Assembly: GCA_964616495.1 (NCBI GenBank)
Contig: CAZTRF010000005.1
Coordinates: 1 to 33,506 of the forward strand
Source of the DNA: DAOSVX01 sp964616495
Lineage (GTDB): Bacteria > Bacillota_I > Bacilli_A > RF39 > UBA660
DNA length: 33,506 nucleotides
Direction of reading: 5' to 3'
Position numbers and translations under genes: made by a program. Shown here piece by piece: positions 7,591 to 15,463 of the stretch. A model generated the notes under the pieces. The model searched no databases and was not told the origin of the DNA. It was given only the letters and a program-made list of their open reading frames with translations. Positions within the stretch are counted from its first letter, which is position 1; every line of letters starts with the position of its first letter.

Positions 7591-10500
7591 GTACAGCCTC
7601 TTCCTCTTTATCACCATTAGAATTATGCGGCATTTCTTGAAATTCATCTGTTTTTTGTAAGCAAGATTTTGCCCAAGAATTTATAAAGCTTTGAATATCT
7701 TCAATTCTTAAACTGCCCCTAGTACTATGTCTTATAGTTCTTAGAACTTCCTGTGGAGTATAACTTTGTAGTAAAATGCCTACTGCTTCATCACATTGAA
7801 ATCCTTTTAAATCATAAATTGCATAAGTTTCTTGTAATGATGATGCTAACTTTATTAATTGTTTTGAAAAAGCATATTGTAAAAATTCTGGATTTAATCG
7901 AGCTTTATTAATAAACCTAGTTCTGTCAAGTGCATCCGCATCTTTTAATACTTCAGCCATTTGTCTTACTCTTAGTATTTGATCATCAGTAACACCATTT
8001 TTTTTAGCCATTTCAACAAATAATTTATCAGCATTAGGATCATCCCTTGATATTTCGTGAAATTCAATTATAGTACTAATTATCGATAAATCTTCTGGAG
8101 AATATTTATCTTTTAATTTTTCAACAGCAATTTTTGCACTTGCTTCAGCATGTTCTTCATAAGCATCAGTCTTTCTACCTATATCATGATATTTAGCAGA
8201 TAGCATTATTAAATCTAAATCATGTTTATCTTGAATAACAGCTTGTCCAATTAATGTAGAGTATAATAAAACAGATTTTATATGTCTTTGTCCATGAACC
8301 TTTAATCTACCATTTATCCCTTCTTCTTTTATCTCATTTTCGTACATAACAAGTGTACTAGATAATCCAGAATCGGTTAATGCAGTTGTTATATCAGGCA
8401 CTGATAATTGAGCATCTATTATTTCTTGATCGATAGTTGAAACATCGCTTTTTTCAAATTGTCTTTGGTTTTCTTCACAACTATTGACTATAACAAAAGT
8501 TGAATCCGGACTTATTCTAAAATTAGATTTTACCCTATTAATATTAATCATTGCTTCTTCAATATTAAATGACGGTAATGATTGTCCAACTCCATGCTGA
8601 GTATTACTATATTTTTCTTGTTCTTTTCTTACCGCTTTTTCTAATTCATAGATACATTGAGTTGCTATACTTGGTTCAACTTGATATATTTCCTTTATTG
8701 TTTCTATTATCTCACCAACAACGCTATCTGATAATTGTTCGTATTTCGGAAAATATTTTTCGGATATATTAAGATGATATTCTCTATTACCTGCATAATT
8801 ACTTTCATAAGCATATATTATTTCTTGTATTAGTTTCGGATTAAATGTTATTTTAAATTCGCTTAATTTTGTTCTAATTATTTCTAACTGAGATTTTGCA
8901 ATCTTTTCTCTTTCTACAACCATAATAGGCAATGGCTTTCTAACACCATGTACTTCAAACGAAAAATTAAAGGCCGCTTTTCTAACTGATTCCCATTGCT
9001 TCATCGCCTCGGAATCAGATAACCTGTCTTCAAAATTATCGACAAAATATACAATATAAGAGGGCTGTTTTTTGAACATTGCATCTCCCGAAATATTTCT
9101 TCTTTCCCAAACCGTTTCATTATGGGTATGTCTTGTATATTCCAAAATATCATCTGGCAATAAGAACATCGATGAAAACATTGCAGAAATTTGATAGCTA
9201 TCTTTTGTCGATTGAGAGCACAAGTCATAAGGTGCCGACAATTGCAAAGAACCAAGTTCATAATCTGTAAAACCAAAACAACAATATTTTACTTCAGCAG
9301 TACCTAAATTTCTTTCTCCCACATAACTACAACAATATCCATGTGATGCTATTTTATCAACATTCCAACTTGCATAATAATCATCTGGTTCTGGCATATT
9401 TGTATACGCCCCAATTGAAGTTATCATCATTCTGCATTTTTTCTTTCCATCATGACCAGCTGCAAAATAAATATCTAAATTTTCTTCCCCTTTTATATCA
9501 CTAATGGCTTTATCTTCTTCTAGTGGTTTTGTAAAACTTTTATTGAATTCTTGTGTAAACAAATATTTTAATCTAGCTTCATAGGTTATCATTAAATCTG
9601 GCTTCACTACAAATTCCGGATTAATATTTTCTACATAATATCTTAATACTTCAATATTATTCAAATTAATTATTTTTTTCATATTTTCTAATAATATAAA
9701 TTCTGATCTGCTTTTTTCGTCTAAAGAGCTTATCGAATCACTTTCCAAACTTTTTCCGTATAAATTCACTAAATTAATAGCCGTTGCTAAATCTATACCA
9801 AATGTTTTTTCAAAATATGCTGTTTTTAAACTGCCTAATGTATTCCTTTCGATTAACATTTTTATATATTTTTTTCTAACAGAATCAATATCTTTAAGTT
9901 CTTCGATAGTCGATATGTCTAAATGATTATTAGTCATTAATAAATACATTAAATTTTCTTTTTCTTCTATAGATAATTCTTTACTATCTATTGATGCAAG
10001 TAGATTTGCGTATTCAGGAGAATTTATATTCTCTAATGCTTTTTCTAGAATAGGAAGCCATTCCAAACTATCTTTATATTTATTTACCAGTTCATAAATG
10101 ATTATTGCTTTGTCACTATTAGGAGATAATTTTAAAATTTCCTCCTGTAATTTTGGATAACAAGACAAAATCTCAACTTGAGTTTTCGTAAAATGACTCG
10201 CTATATCATCTGATAAAAATTTGGAGTTTAATGTTCTAGATATTTCGCCATTTTTAGCATATAACTCTTTTGCTTTTTGTAAAGATTCAATGGTGCTCTC
10301 ATTTAAATAATTAGGCCATTTTTCCTCATCTATGGATAAAAATAGTTTTAGTAATTGGTTTTGACTTAAATTGTCAAGTTTCAATCCAGCATTAATAGCA
10401 ATATCAATTAATTTTGCCATTTCATCTGAATTTGAAATATTAACTTTTAACAAGAAATTAGGATTGTTTGCAATATATTTTGCCATTAAGTCATAATTTG

Positions 10501-12484
10501 AGCACATTTTATTTCCCCAGCGTGTTAAGACAGATTCATTCGTCACCTCATATCCGCAAGATATAGCTAATCTGCATAATTCATCATACTTTCCCTTATC
10601 TGAAACATAACACCACTCAATTAACTCTGGTTTTAACGGAATTGATTTTTTCATTATTTCATAACTATAATTATATCTAGTAGTTGTGTTATCATAACCG
10701 GTACCCATTTTTTCAACACTTGGTAAGAATCCTCCATCTACAGATAATTTGCAAATTTCATCATAAGCTTCACAAGGTTTTTCAAAAAGAACCAAAAGAG
10801 AATTCATCAATTTAACTTTTTCCAAATAACTTGGATATGCTTTAACCATTATTTTTGCAATTTCAGAACCGTAGCCAAATATTTCGTCTTCTATTTTAGG
10901 AATATAACCACTTTGAATAGCAAGTAACCCTAATTCATCAATTTCTTTTCTAGATAAATCTGTGCTTACTATAGTAATATATTCCGGATGTTTAGCAATA
11001 ATTTCCTTCATAGTTTCAAAATTACCATAAAATAAATTAATAATATCTTTTGTTTGATATCCTTTATCAATTAAATAATTATATAATTTAATACTATAAT
11101 TATTTCTATACGGAATATTATAATCTAATCTTTCTCCTTTATCTAATTGATACATAATAGCAGTTTCTGTATATAATAGGTCATTGGCATTAGCTTCTTT
11201 GTGTTTAGATATAATGGTCCCACTAAATCCATTATCAATAGCAATCTTCAATAATTCTTCTTTATTTGGAGTTTCATCTCTTATTAGATTTATCAATTCT
11301 GGATTGTCTTGAACTAGTATTTTCATAATATCAAAACTATTAGCCAATCTAGGATTATCCTCTATATCTTTTAAAGTGGGTATATATCCATTATTAAGTG
11401 CTAACCGAGCCAAGTCAAAAAATTCATCTTGTTGTATATCTGAAGACCCTATTTCTATATATTTTATTGCTTCTGGTTTTCTTGATATCAATGCTTGCAT
11501 TAACTTTAGACTTTTCTTAACATATTCACTATTTTGAGCATCATTAATAGTTGGAACATAGCCCATACATAAAGCTAGTTCATCAATTTGTTCTTTTTTT
11601 TCCTTAGAAGTCAATTTGCAGTACTTTACCATTTCAGGACGTTGCTTAACTAATTTCGAAAAGAGCAAAAAATCGTCAGTTATTGAATAATCCAAAAAAA
11701 CTTCCTCGGGTATATAGCCTTTTTTAAATGCTTCAATCCAAAATTGTTGATAGATTTCACTACTAGAATCCATTGATAAAAGTAGATCTGGTTTTTTAGT
11801 TATAATTATTTGTTGAGCTAGAGCATTACCCAAAAATATAGAACTACTAATGATTTCAGGAGTAAGATTCATCGTATTTATAATTCTATTAACTAAATTA
11901 GGATTTTTTAATATATTACTTTTTTGTATAAAATTTAATGATGGAACATATCCCCAATCTAATGCTCTGGTTAACAATTCTTCATTAGAAAATAATTTAA
12001 TATCTTTTTCTATTATTTCATCGGCAGGTTTATAGCCACCATCAATTAAATTTAGCATGACTTCAGCTCCAGAAAAAAGCCGAATATGACTATTAATGTA
12101 ATCACTTGTAGGCATATAACCATTTTGTAATGCTACAAGGATTAAGCTATCTGAAACCATCATATTTTCTTCTATAAATCTTTCAATTATTTTTGGATTA
12201 GATTTTATTGCAATTTCAGTTGCAATTTCAGCAAAATAATTTTTTCTATAATCCAAAGAATCCAAAAATTGATGCATTTTAATTATGAAATCAGGATTGT
12301 TAGAAACCTCCTGTTTAATTCTACTAAGAATCTTATCAATGTATTTTTGATTGTTTAAACCAAATTGTTGATGCCCAGCCACACTAAATAATGTACTATA
12401 ATTTTTTTGATCTATGAGTTGAATAATTTGATTACATTTTTTTCTTTCTTTTCCTGTAATAACATCTATTAAACTGTTATTCAT
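7580..12484 (-). CDS. giant helical-repeat protein with C-terminal HD phosphohydrolase domain
   Basis: A 1634-residue soluble protein with no signal peptide or membrane helix. Residues about 20-800 hold roughly ten to twelve degenerate helical repeats marked by a turn such as NGYMPTSDYI, GGYKPADEII, WGYVPSLNFI, MGYVPTINDA, NGYIPTLKDI, SGYIPKIEDE and GGFLPSVEKM, followed by a helix ending in patterns like NPELINLI. This suggests a superhelical binding scaffold like ankyrin or HEAT arrays. Residues about 1010-1190 form a separate domain containing LLPDDILEYTRHTHNETVWER (His1121, Glu1123, Glu1127, Arg1128) that I cannot name. Residues about 1390-1530 are an HD domain with ligands His1401, His1433-Asp1434, His1445, His1476 and Asp1517, which are all the residues expected of an active metal-dependent phosphohydrolase. 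AAGTGAG precedes the ATG. It heads a two-gene operon. A nucleotide- or nucleic-acid-cleaving effector with a sensing scaffold is a reasonable hypothesis, not a demonstrated one. Confidence 0.9.
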   Translation of the reverse strand: MNNSLIDVITGKERKKCNQIIQLIDQKNYSTLFSVAGHQQFGLNNQKYIDKILSRIKQEVSNNPDFIIKMHQFLDSLDYRKNYFAEIATEIAIKSNPKIIERFIEENMMVSDSLILVALQNGYMPTSDYINSHIRLFSGAEVMLNLIDGGYKPADEIIEKDIKLFSNEELLTRALDWGYVPSLNFIQKSNILKNPNLVNRIINTMNLTPEIISSSIFLGNALAQQIIITKKPDLLLSMDSSSEIYQQFWIEAFKKGYIPEEVFLDYSITDDFLLFSKLVKQRPEMVKYCKLTSKEKKEQIDELALCMGYVPTINDAQNSEYVKKSLKLMQALISRKPEAIKYIEIGSSDIQQDEFFDLARLALNNGYIPTLKDIEDNPRLANSFDIMKILVQDNPELINLIRDETPNKEELLKIAIDNGFSGTIISKHKEANANDLLYTETAIMYQLDKGERLDYNIPYRNNYSIKLYNYLIDKGYQTKDIINLFYGNFETMKEIIAKHPEYITIVSTDLSRKEIDELGLLAIQSGYIPKIEDEIFGYGSEIAKIMVKAYPSYLEKVKLMNSLLVLFEKPCEAYDEICKLSVDGGFLPSVEKMGTGYDNTTTRYNYSYEIMKKSIPLKPELIEWCYVSDKGKYDELCRLAISCGYEVTNESVLTRWGNKMCSNYDLMAKYIANNPNFLLKVNISNSDEMAKLIDIAINAGLKLDNLSQNQLLKLFLSIDEEKWPNYLNESTIESLQKAKELYAKNGEISRTLNSKFLSDDIASHFTKTQVEILSCYPKLQEEILKLSPNSDKAIIIYELVNKYKDSLEWLPILEKALENINSPEYANLLASIDSKELSIEEKENLMYLLMTNNHLDISTIEELKDIDSVRKKYIKMLIERNTLGSLKTAYFEKTFGIDLATAINLVNLYGKSLESDSISSLDEKSRSEFILLENMKKIINLNNIEVLRYYVENINPEFVVKPDLMITYEARLKYLFTQEFNKSFTKPLEEDKAISDIKGEENLDIYFAAGHDGKKKCRMMITSIGAYTNMPEPDDYYASWNVDKIASHGYCCSYVGERNLGTAEVKYCCFGFTDYELGSLQLSAPYDLCSQSTKDSYQISAMFSSMFLLPDDILEYTRHTHNETVWERRNISGDAMFKKQPSYIVYFVDNFEDRLSDSEAMKQWESVRKAAFNFSFEVHGVRKPLPIMVVEREKIAKSQLEIIRTKLSEFKITFNPKLIQEIIYAYESNYAGNREYHLNISEKYFPKYEQLSDSVVGEIIETIKEIYQVEPSIATQCIYELEKAVRKEQEKYSNTQHGVGQSLPSFNIEEAMININRVKSNFRISPDSTFVIVNSCEENQRQFEKSDVSTIDQEIIDAQLSVPDITTALTDSGLSSTLVMYENEIKEEGINGRLKVHGQRHIKSVLLYSTLIGQAVIQDKHDLDLIMLSAKYHDIGRKTDAYEEHAEASAKIAVEKLKDKYSPEDLSIISTIIEFHEISRDDPNADKLFVEMAKKNGVTDDQILRVRQMAEVLKDADALDRTRFINKARLNPEFLQYAFSKQLIKLASSLQETYAIYDLKGFQCDEAVGILLQSYTPQEVLRTIRHSTRGSLRIEDIQSFINSWAKSCLQKTDEFQEMPHNSNGDKEEEAVHGK

Positions 12485-12518
12485 ATTAAACTCACTTCCA
12501 TAATAATTATTTTATATA

Positions 12519-12527
12519 ATTATATCA
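12519..12527 (-). promoter_or_regulatory. extended -10 promoter of the giant-protein operon
   Basis: Reverse strand TGATATAAT (TATAAT at 12519-12524), about 35 nt before the ATG. There is no good -35, which is usual for extended -10 sites. Confidence 0.5.
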
Positions 12528-12588
12528 TGAATTTATAATTTTTATAAATATTTATCATATTCTAAATCCCACTCTAATTTTATCCGGT

Positions 12589-12912
12589 TTGAAGCAATGG
12601 TCATCAAAATATTTAGAGATATTAAACATAATTTGGTTTCTAATTGTACCATTAAGCCATTTAAAATCCAAAAGCGGATATTTCTTCGTATCCGATTGGT
12701 TAAGAAATAGAAATACAGTTGAATTTTTAGGCATTAGGAAAAGGACTAGAACAGCTTCAAAAACCAGGAGATATAGTTGAACTTATGTTCATAAAAATAT
12801 TTCATTTAGGTTTGCAATGTAAATTAGTCCTAAGTTTAAGTTGCTACTAATAAAAGAATTTGAAAGATTAGTTGGATTAAATAAAATTGCCGACTTAAAG
12901 TCGGCAACTTAA
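12589..12912 (+). pseudogene. decayed KilA-N domain gene, copy 1
   Basis: One frame reads KSKSGYFFVSDWLRNRNTVE, then FLGI, then TYVHK, then ISPKFKLLLIKEFERL and LNKIADLKSA. This is clearly the same protein as the KilA-N gene at 15464-16258. It carries in-frame TGA at 12778-12780 and TAA at 12820-12822. It has also lost the block between FLGI and GRYG, and the block between the two ERL sites; the second loss looks like recombination between GAAAGA repeats. It ends inside the terminator of the tRNA-Gly gene. No Shine-Dalgarno site or promoter is evident. KilA-N is a DNA-binding domain of phage and accessory proteins. The stretch 12528-12588 before it holds no gene. Confidence 0.82.
12881..12907 (-). 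terminator. terminator of tRNA-Gly (copy near 12.95 kb)
   Basis: TTGCCGACT (12887-12895) pairs perfectly with AGTCGGCAA (12899-12907) around TAA. On the reverse strand the stem is followed by TTTTATTT. It overlaps the last codons of the KilA-N pseudogene. Confidence 0.75.
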
Positions 12913-12919
12913 TTCTCAT

Positions 12920-12993
12920 TGGAGCAGATAACGAGAATCGGACTCGCATCCTAAGCTTGGGAAGCTCATGTTCTACCATTGAACTATATCTGC
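12920..12993 (-). tRNA. tRNA-Gly, anticodon CCC, with altered T-loop
   Basis: A full cloverleaf of 74 nt with encoded CCA. The acceptor stem GCAGATA/TATCTGC is perfect, the D stem is GTTC/GAAC with GG kept in the loop, and the anticodon stem is TGAGC/GCTTA around TTCCCAA. The T stem is GCGAG/CTCGT. The loop gives anticodon CCC, which reads GGG. The T-loop is TCCGATT, so position 55 is C instead of the almost universal T (pseudouridine). That base normally pairs with G18. Either the tRNA is weakly functional or decaying, or it tolerates the change. It sits tail-to-tail with KilA-N copy 1. Confidence 0.88.
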
Positions 12994-13001
12994 ATGAATT
13001 A

Positions 13002-13010
13002 ATTTTATCA
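13002..13010 (-). promoter_or_regulatory. extended -10 promoter of tRNA-Gly (12.95 kb)
   Basis: Reverse strand TGATAAAAT, with TAAAAT at 13002-13007, 8 bp before the tRNA 5' end. The -35 is weak (TTTATT at 17 bp). Confidence 0.4.
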
Positions 13011-13127
13011 CTAAAAGGGTTTTGAATAAACACTTTTTTTATTTAAAATATTATTTTATGGGCAATAATTGTTTTTAACCTTATAAAATTATGATAAAAT
13101 GATATTAATTACAAAGGAGTATTTTAT

Positions 13128-14111
13128 ATGAAAGAAACAATAATTACCGGGATTCAACCATCAGGAGTTATTACTTTAGGAAATTACATTGGAGCTATCA
13201 AGCAAATGGTAAAATATCAAGATGATTATAATTCATTTATTTTTATTGCTGATATGCATGCTATTACCATTCCTAAAGACCCCAAAGTTTTACATGATAA
13301 TATAAGAAGTTTATTAGCTTTATACTTAGCTTGTGGAATTGACCCTAATAAAAACACGATATTCTTACAATCGGAAAATGAATATCACGCTAATATTTCA
13401 TGGCTTTTAGAATGTCTTACTCCTTTTGGCGAATTGTCTCGTATGACTCAATTCAAGGATAAAAGTAGCAAGCGCAAATCCTTTGGAGCAGGTTTATTTA
13501 CCTATCCAGTTTTGATGGCTGCCGATATCTTAGCATATGATGTTGATTTTGTCCCTGTCGGAATTGATCAAAAACAACATGTTGAATTGGCCCGAAATAT
13601 AGCCGAACATTTTAATAAGCAATACGGAAATACTTTTAAAGTTCCAGAACCAAAAATTAGTGAAAGTGGTACTAAAATAACTGATTTAGTTGATCCTACA
13701 AAAAAAATGAGTAAATCAAGTGATAATCCTAAAGGAATTATTAGCTTATTGGATGAACCATCAATCGTTCGCAAAAAAATCATGAGTGCCACTACCGATA
13801 GTGATTGTTTAGTTAAATATGATAAAGAAAATAAACCGGGAATATCAAATTTAATCAATATTGTTAATTCTTTAACTGGTAAACCAATCAAAAGTATTGA
13901 GAATGAATTTGAAGATAAAAATTATGGAGAATTTAAAAAGTATGTGGCTGATATCGTAGCTAGTGAATTAGAAATTATTCAAAAGAATTATTATGAATTA
14001 ATAAAAAGTGAAGAATTAGATAAAATATTAAATGAGGGGATTATAAAATCTCGAAAAATAGCTCAAAAAAAGTTTGAAGAAATGAAATTGAAAATGGGAT
14101 TATATAAGTAA
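13128..14111 (+). CDS. trpS: tryptophanyl-tRNA synthetase
   Basis: A 327-residue class I synthetase that charges tRNA-Trp, matching the usual length of about 330. It starts MKETIITGIQPSGVITLGNYIGAI; TLGN (17-20) stands for the HIGH motif. KMSKS is at 193-197 (KKMSKSSDNPKG). The Trp/ATP-site segments FIFIADMHAIT, TYPVLMAADILAYDVDFVPVG and DQKQHVELARNIA are all intact. AAAGGAG lies 9 nt before the ATG. No T-box or other Trp leader is visible upstream, only the tRNA-Gly promoter region, so expression appears unregulated by a leader. The uracil-DNA-glycosylase-like gene follows after 27 nt, probably on the same transcript. Confidence 0.98.
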   Translation: MKETIITGIQPSGVITLGNYIGAIKQMVKYQDDYNSFIFIADMHAITIPKDPKVLHDNIRSLLALYLACGIDPNKNTIFLQSENEYHANISWLLECLTPFGELSRMTQFKDKSSKRKSFGAGLFTYPVLMAADILAYDVDFVPVGIDQKQHVELARNIAEHFNKQYGNTFKVPEPKISESGTKITDLVDPTKKMSKSSDNPKGIISLLDEPSIVRKKIMSATTDSDCLVKYDKENKPGISNLINIVNSLTGKPIKSIENEFEDKNYGEFKKYVADIVASELEIIQKNYYELIKSEELDKILNEGIIKSRKIAQKKFEEMKLKMGLYK

Positions 14112-14138
14112 TATAATCTTTTTTGGTAGGAAAATGAT

Positions 14139-14786
14139 ATGTTAGAAGAACTAAATAAAATATATGATGAAATGCAATTAAAATATGGTGCTAAAGAATT
14201 AAAATCAATTTATAATGGCGGATGTGCAACAAACCCTGATATTTGTTTTGTTTTTATGAATCCGACTGGTAGAAACATTGCTTCAAGTCCCTCATGGACA
14301 GGCATTCACTCTCCTTGGATTGGCACTAAAAATATTTGGGATTTATTTTATGCAGTTAATCTTTTTGACGAAAAACTTTATCAAAAAATTAAAAGGATTA
14401 AAGGAAGCGAATGGACTCCAAAATTGGCTGTTGAAGTATATAATAATATTAAAAAACATAAAGTGTTCATAACTAATTTAGGAAAATGTACCCAAATTGA
14501 TGCCAAGCCCATTTCTAATAAGATATATTTAAATTATCTTAATTTATTAGAAAAGGAAATAGAAATAATAAATCCAAAAACAATTGTTTTATTCGGCAAT
14601 CAGGTTAGCTCTATTTTCTTAAGCCAACCCATATCAGTTTCAAAATGTCGCAAACAAGCATTTAAAAAGGTAATTAATAATAAATGTTATAATTGCTACT
14701 CGGTATTCTATCCTATAGGAAATGGTCGCTTTAACATAGATAAATCAATTGAAGATATAAAATGGATCATGAAAAAAGGTTGTTAA
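14139..14786 (+). CDS. uracil-DNA glycosylase superfamily-like protein
   Basis: A 215-residue protein resembling the UDG superfamily. ICFVFMNPTGRNIASSPSWTG (about 35-55) occupies the place of the water-activating motif, as in the GINPG form of the MUG/TDG branch. INPKTIVLFGNQVSSIFL is the typical core strand, and YPIGNGRFNIDKSIEDIKWI takes the place of the HPS-type DNA-intercalating motif. His is replaced by Tyr there, and the normal Asp/Asn of motif 1 is uncertain, so substrate and activity cannot be assumed. It would act in base-excision repair if active. It follows trpS closely and ends in a strong terminator. Confidence 0.68.
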   Translation: MLEELNKIYDEMQLKYGAKELKSIYNGGCATNPDICFVFMNPTGRNIASSPSWTGIHSPWIGTKNIWDLFYAVNLFDEKLYQKIKRIKGSEWTPKLAVEVYNNIKKHKVFITNLGKCTQIDAKPISNKIYLNYLNLLEKEIEIINPKTIVLFGNQVSSIFLSQPISVSKCRKQAFKKVINNKCYNCYSVFYPIGNGRFNIDKSIEDIKWIMKKGC

Positions 14787-14806
14787 GCATATCTAACAAC
14801 CTTTTT
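14773..14806. terminator. bidirectional terminator between convergent genes
   Basis: AAAAAGGTTGTTA (14773-14785) pairs with TAACAACCTTTTT (14794-14806), 13 bp with an 8-nt loop, T-rich on both sides. It overlaps the end of the UDG-like gene and the stop of the opposite gene. Confidence 0.85.
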
Positions 14807-15221
14807 ATTTATTTAAAAATTTCTTTTCTTCCAATTCATTTACTTTCTTCATAATTTCATTAAATACTTTAGTTGCTTCCTGTGAAAACATTCCGTTAGC
14901 AATTAAAGGGTAAAAATCATTAATAATGGTTTGACAGCTTTTAAATTCATCATCTGTCGTATCAGCAACCAACTTATTAGTTCCCACTCCTGATGATTTA
15001 AATTCATTATGAGGAGTGGTTGCATAATATAAATCGTCATTTTCTTCCATCCATAAAGAATTAGATACAATATGCCCCATTCCCATCACGTCAGGGTGAA
15101 CAACTCTTTTATCAATTCTTTTTACATAGGTAAAGTCGATTATATTTATATAGGCAATTTCATATTCGGTTTCACCTATAGTTTTAATTTCTAGCACATT
15201 TGATATAATTTTTTTATTCAT
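14805..15221 (-). CDS. protein of unknown function
   Basis: A 138-residue soluble protein that I do not recognise. The N-terminal half looks beta-rich (SNVLEIKTIGETEYEIAYINI). A central stretch has HPDVMGMGHIVSNSLWMEENDDLYYATTPHNEF, and the C terminus is helical (FNEIMKKVNELEEKKFLNK). No membrane segment is seen. AAGGAAC precedes the ATG and an extended -10 promoter lies upstream. It stands alone between the UDG-like gene and the KilA-N module, so it may be part of the accessory zone. Confidence 0.72.
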   Translation of the reverse strand: MNKKIISNVLEIKTIGETEYEIAYINIIDFTYVKRIDKRVVHPDVMGMGHIVSNSLWMEENDDLYYATTPHNEFKSSGVGTNKLVADTTDDEFKSCQTIINDFYPLIANGMFSQEATKVFNEIMKKVNELEEKKFLNK

Positions 15222-15242
15222 AAATTTGTTCCTTCGTTTTTT

Positions 15243-15251
15243 ATTATACCA
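15243..15251 (-). promoter_or_regulatory. extended -10 promoter of the 14805-15221 gene
   Basis: Reverse strand TGGTATAAT with TATAAT at 15243-15248. A possible -35 TAGACA (15268-15273) is 19 bp away. Confidence 0.55.
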
Positions 15252-15275
15252 TTATAATCAAAAAATGTGTCTAAA

Positions 15276-15316
15276 TAGTCCCTAAAAAATAAGGAAAACC
15301 CTTAAATAAAGGACTA
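15276..15316. other. nested inverted repeat in intergenic region
   Basis: TAGTCC (15276-15281) pairs with GGACTA (15311-15316). Inside them TAAGG (15290-15294) pairs with CCTTA (15300-15304). It lies upstream of both divergent genes. It may be a folded RNA, an operator or chance. Confidence 0.3.
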
Positions 15317-15406
15317 ATTAATAATTGGAGCGATTAAACAACAACTTACGAACTCGCTCTCTTTCTACAAATATTATATAATAATTTTATAAATGAATCA
15401 ATTTCC

Positions 15407-15436
15407 ATTGATAAACGAACAAATGTATGATATTAT
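15407..15436 (+). promoter_or_regulatory. promoter of KilA-N copy 2
   Basis: TTGATA, a 17-18 bp spacer and TATTAT (15431-15436), about 28 bp before the ATG. The promoter looks intact although the gene carries a nonsense codon. Confidence 0.55.
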
Positions 15437-15463
15437 ATGATTACAAATTAACTAGGAGATATT

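Noticed and set aside
7590..7647. Longer start for the 70-residue gene (adds 19 residues)
   Set aside because: It would overlap the giant gene by 68 nt, while ATG 7590 has AAGAGG at proper spacing.
9001..9276. Frames inside the giant gene on both strands
   Set aside because: They lie wholly inside a well-supported 1634-codon frame and have no RBS or known motif.
12836..13033. 65-residue minus-strand frame over tRNA-Gly
   Set aside because: It reads through the tRNA and its terminator, so it is not a protein gene.
14278..14472. 64-residue frame inside the UDG-like gene
   Set aside because: Alternative frame of a better-supported gene.
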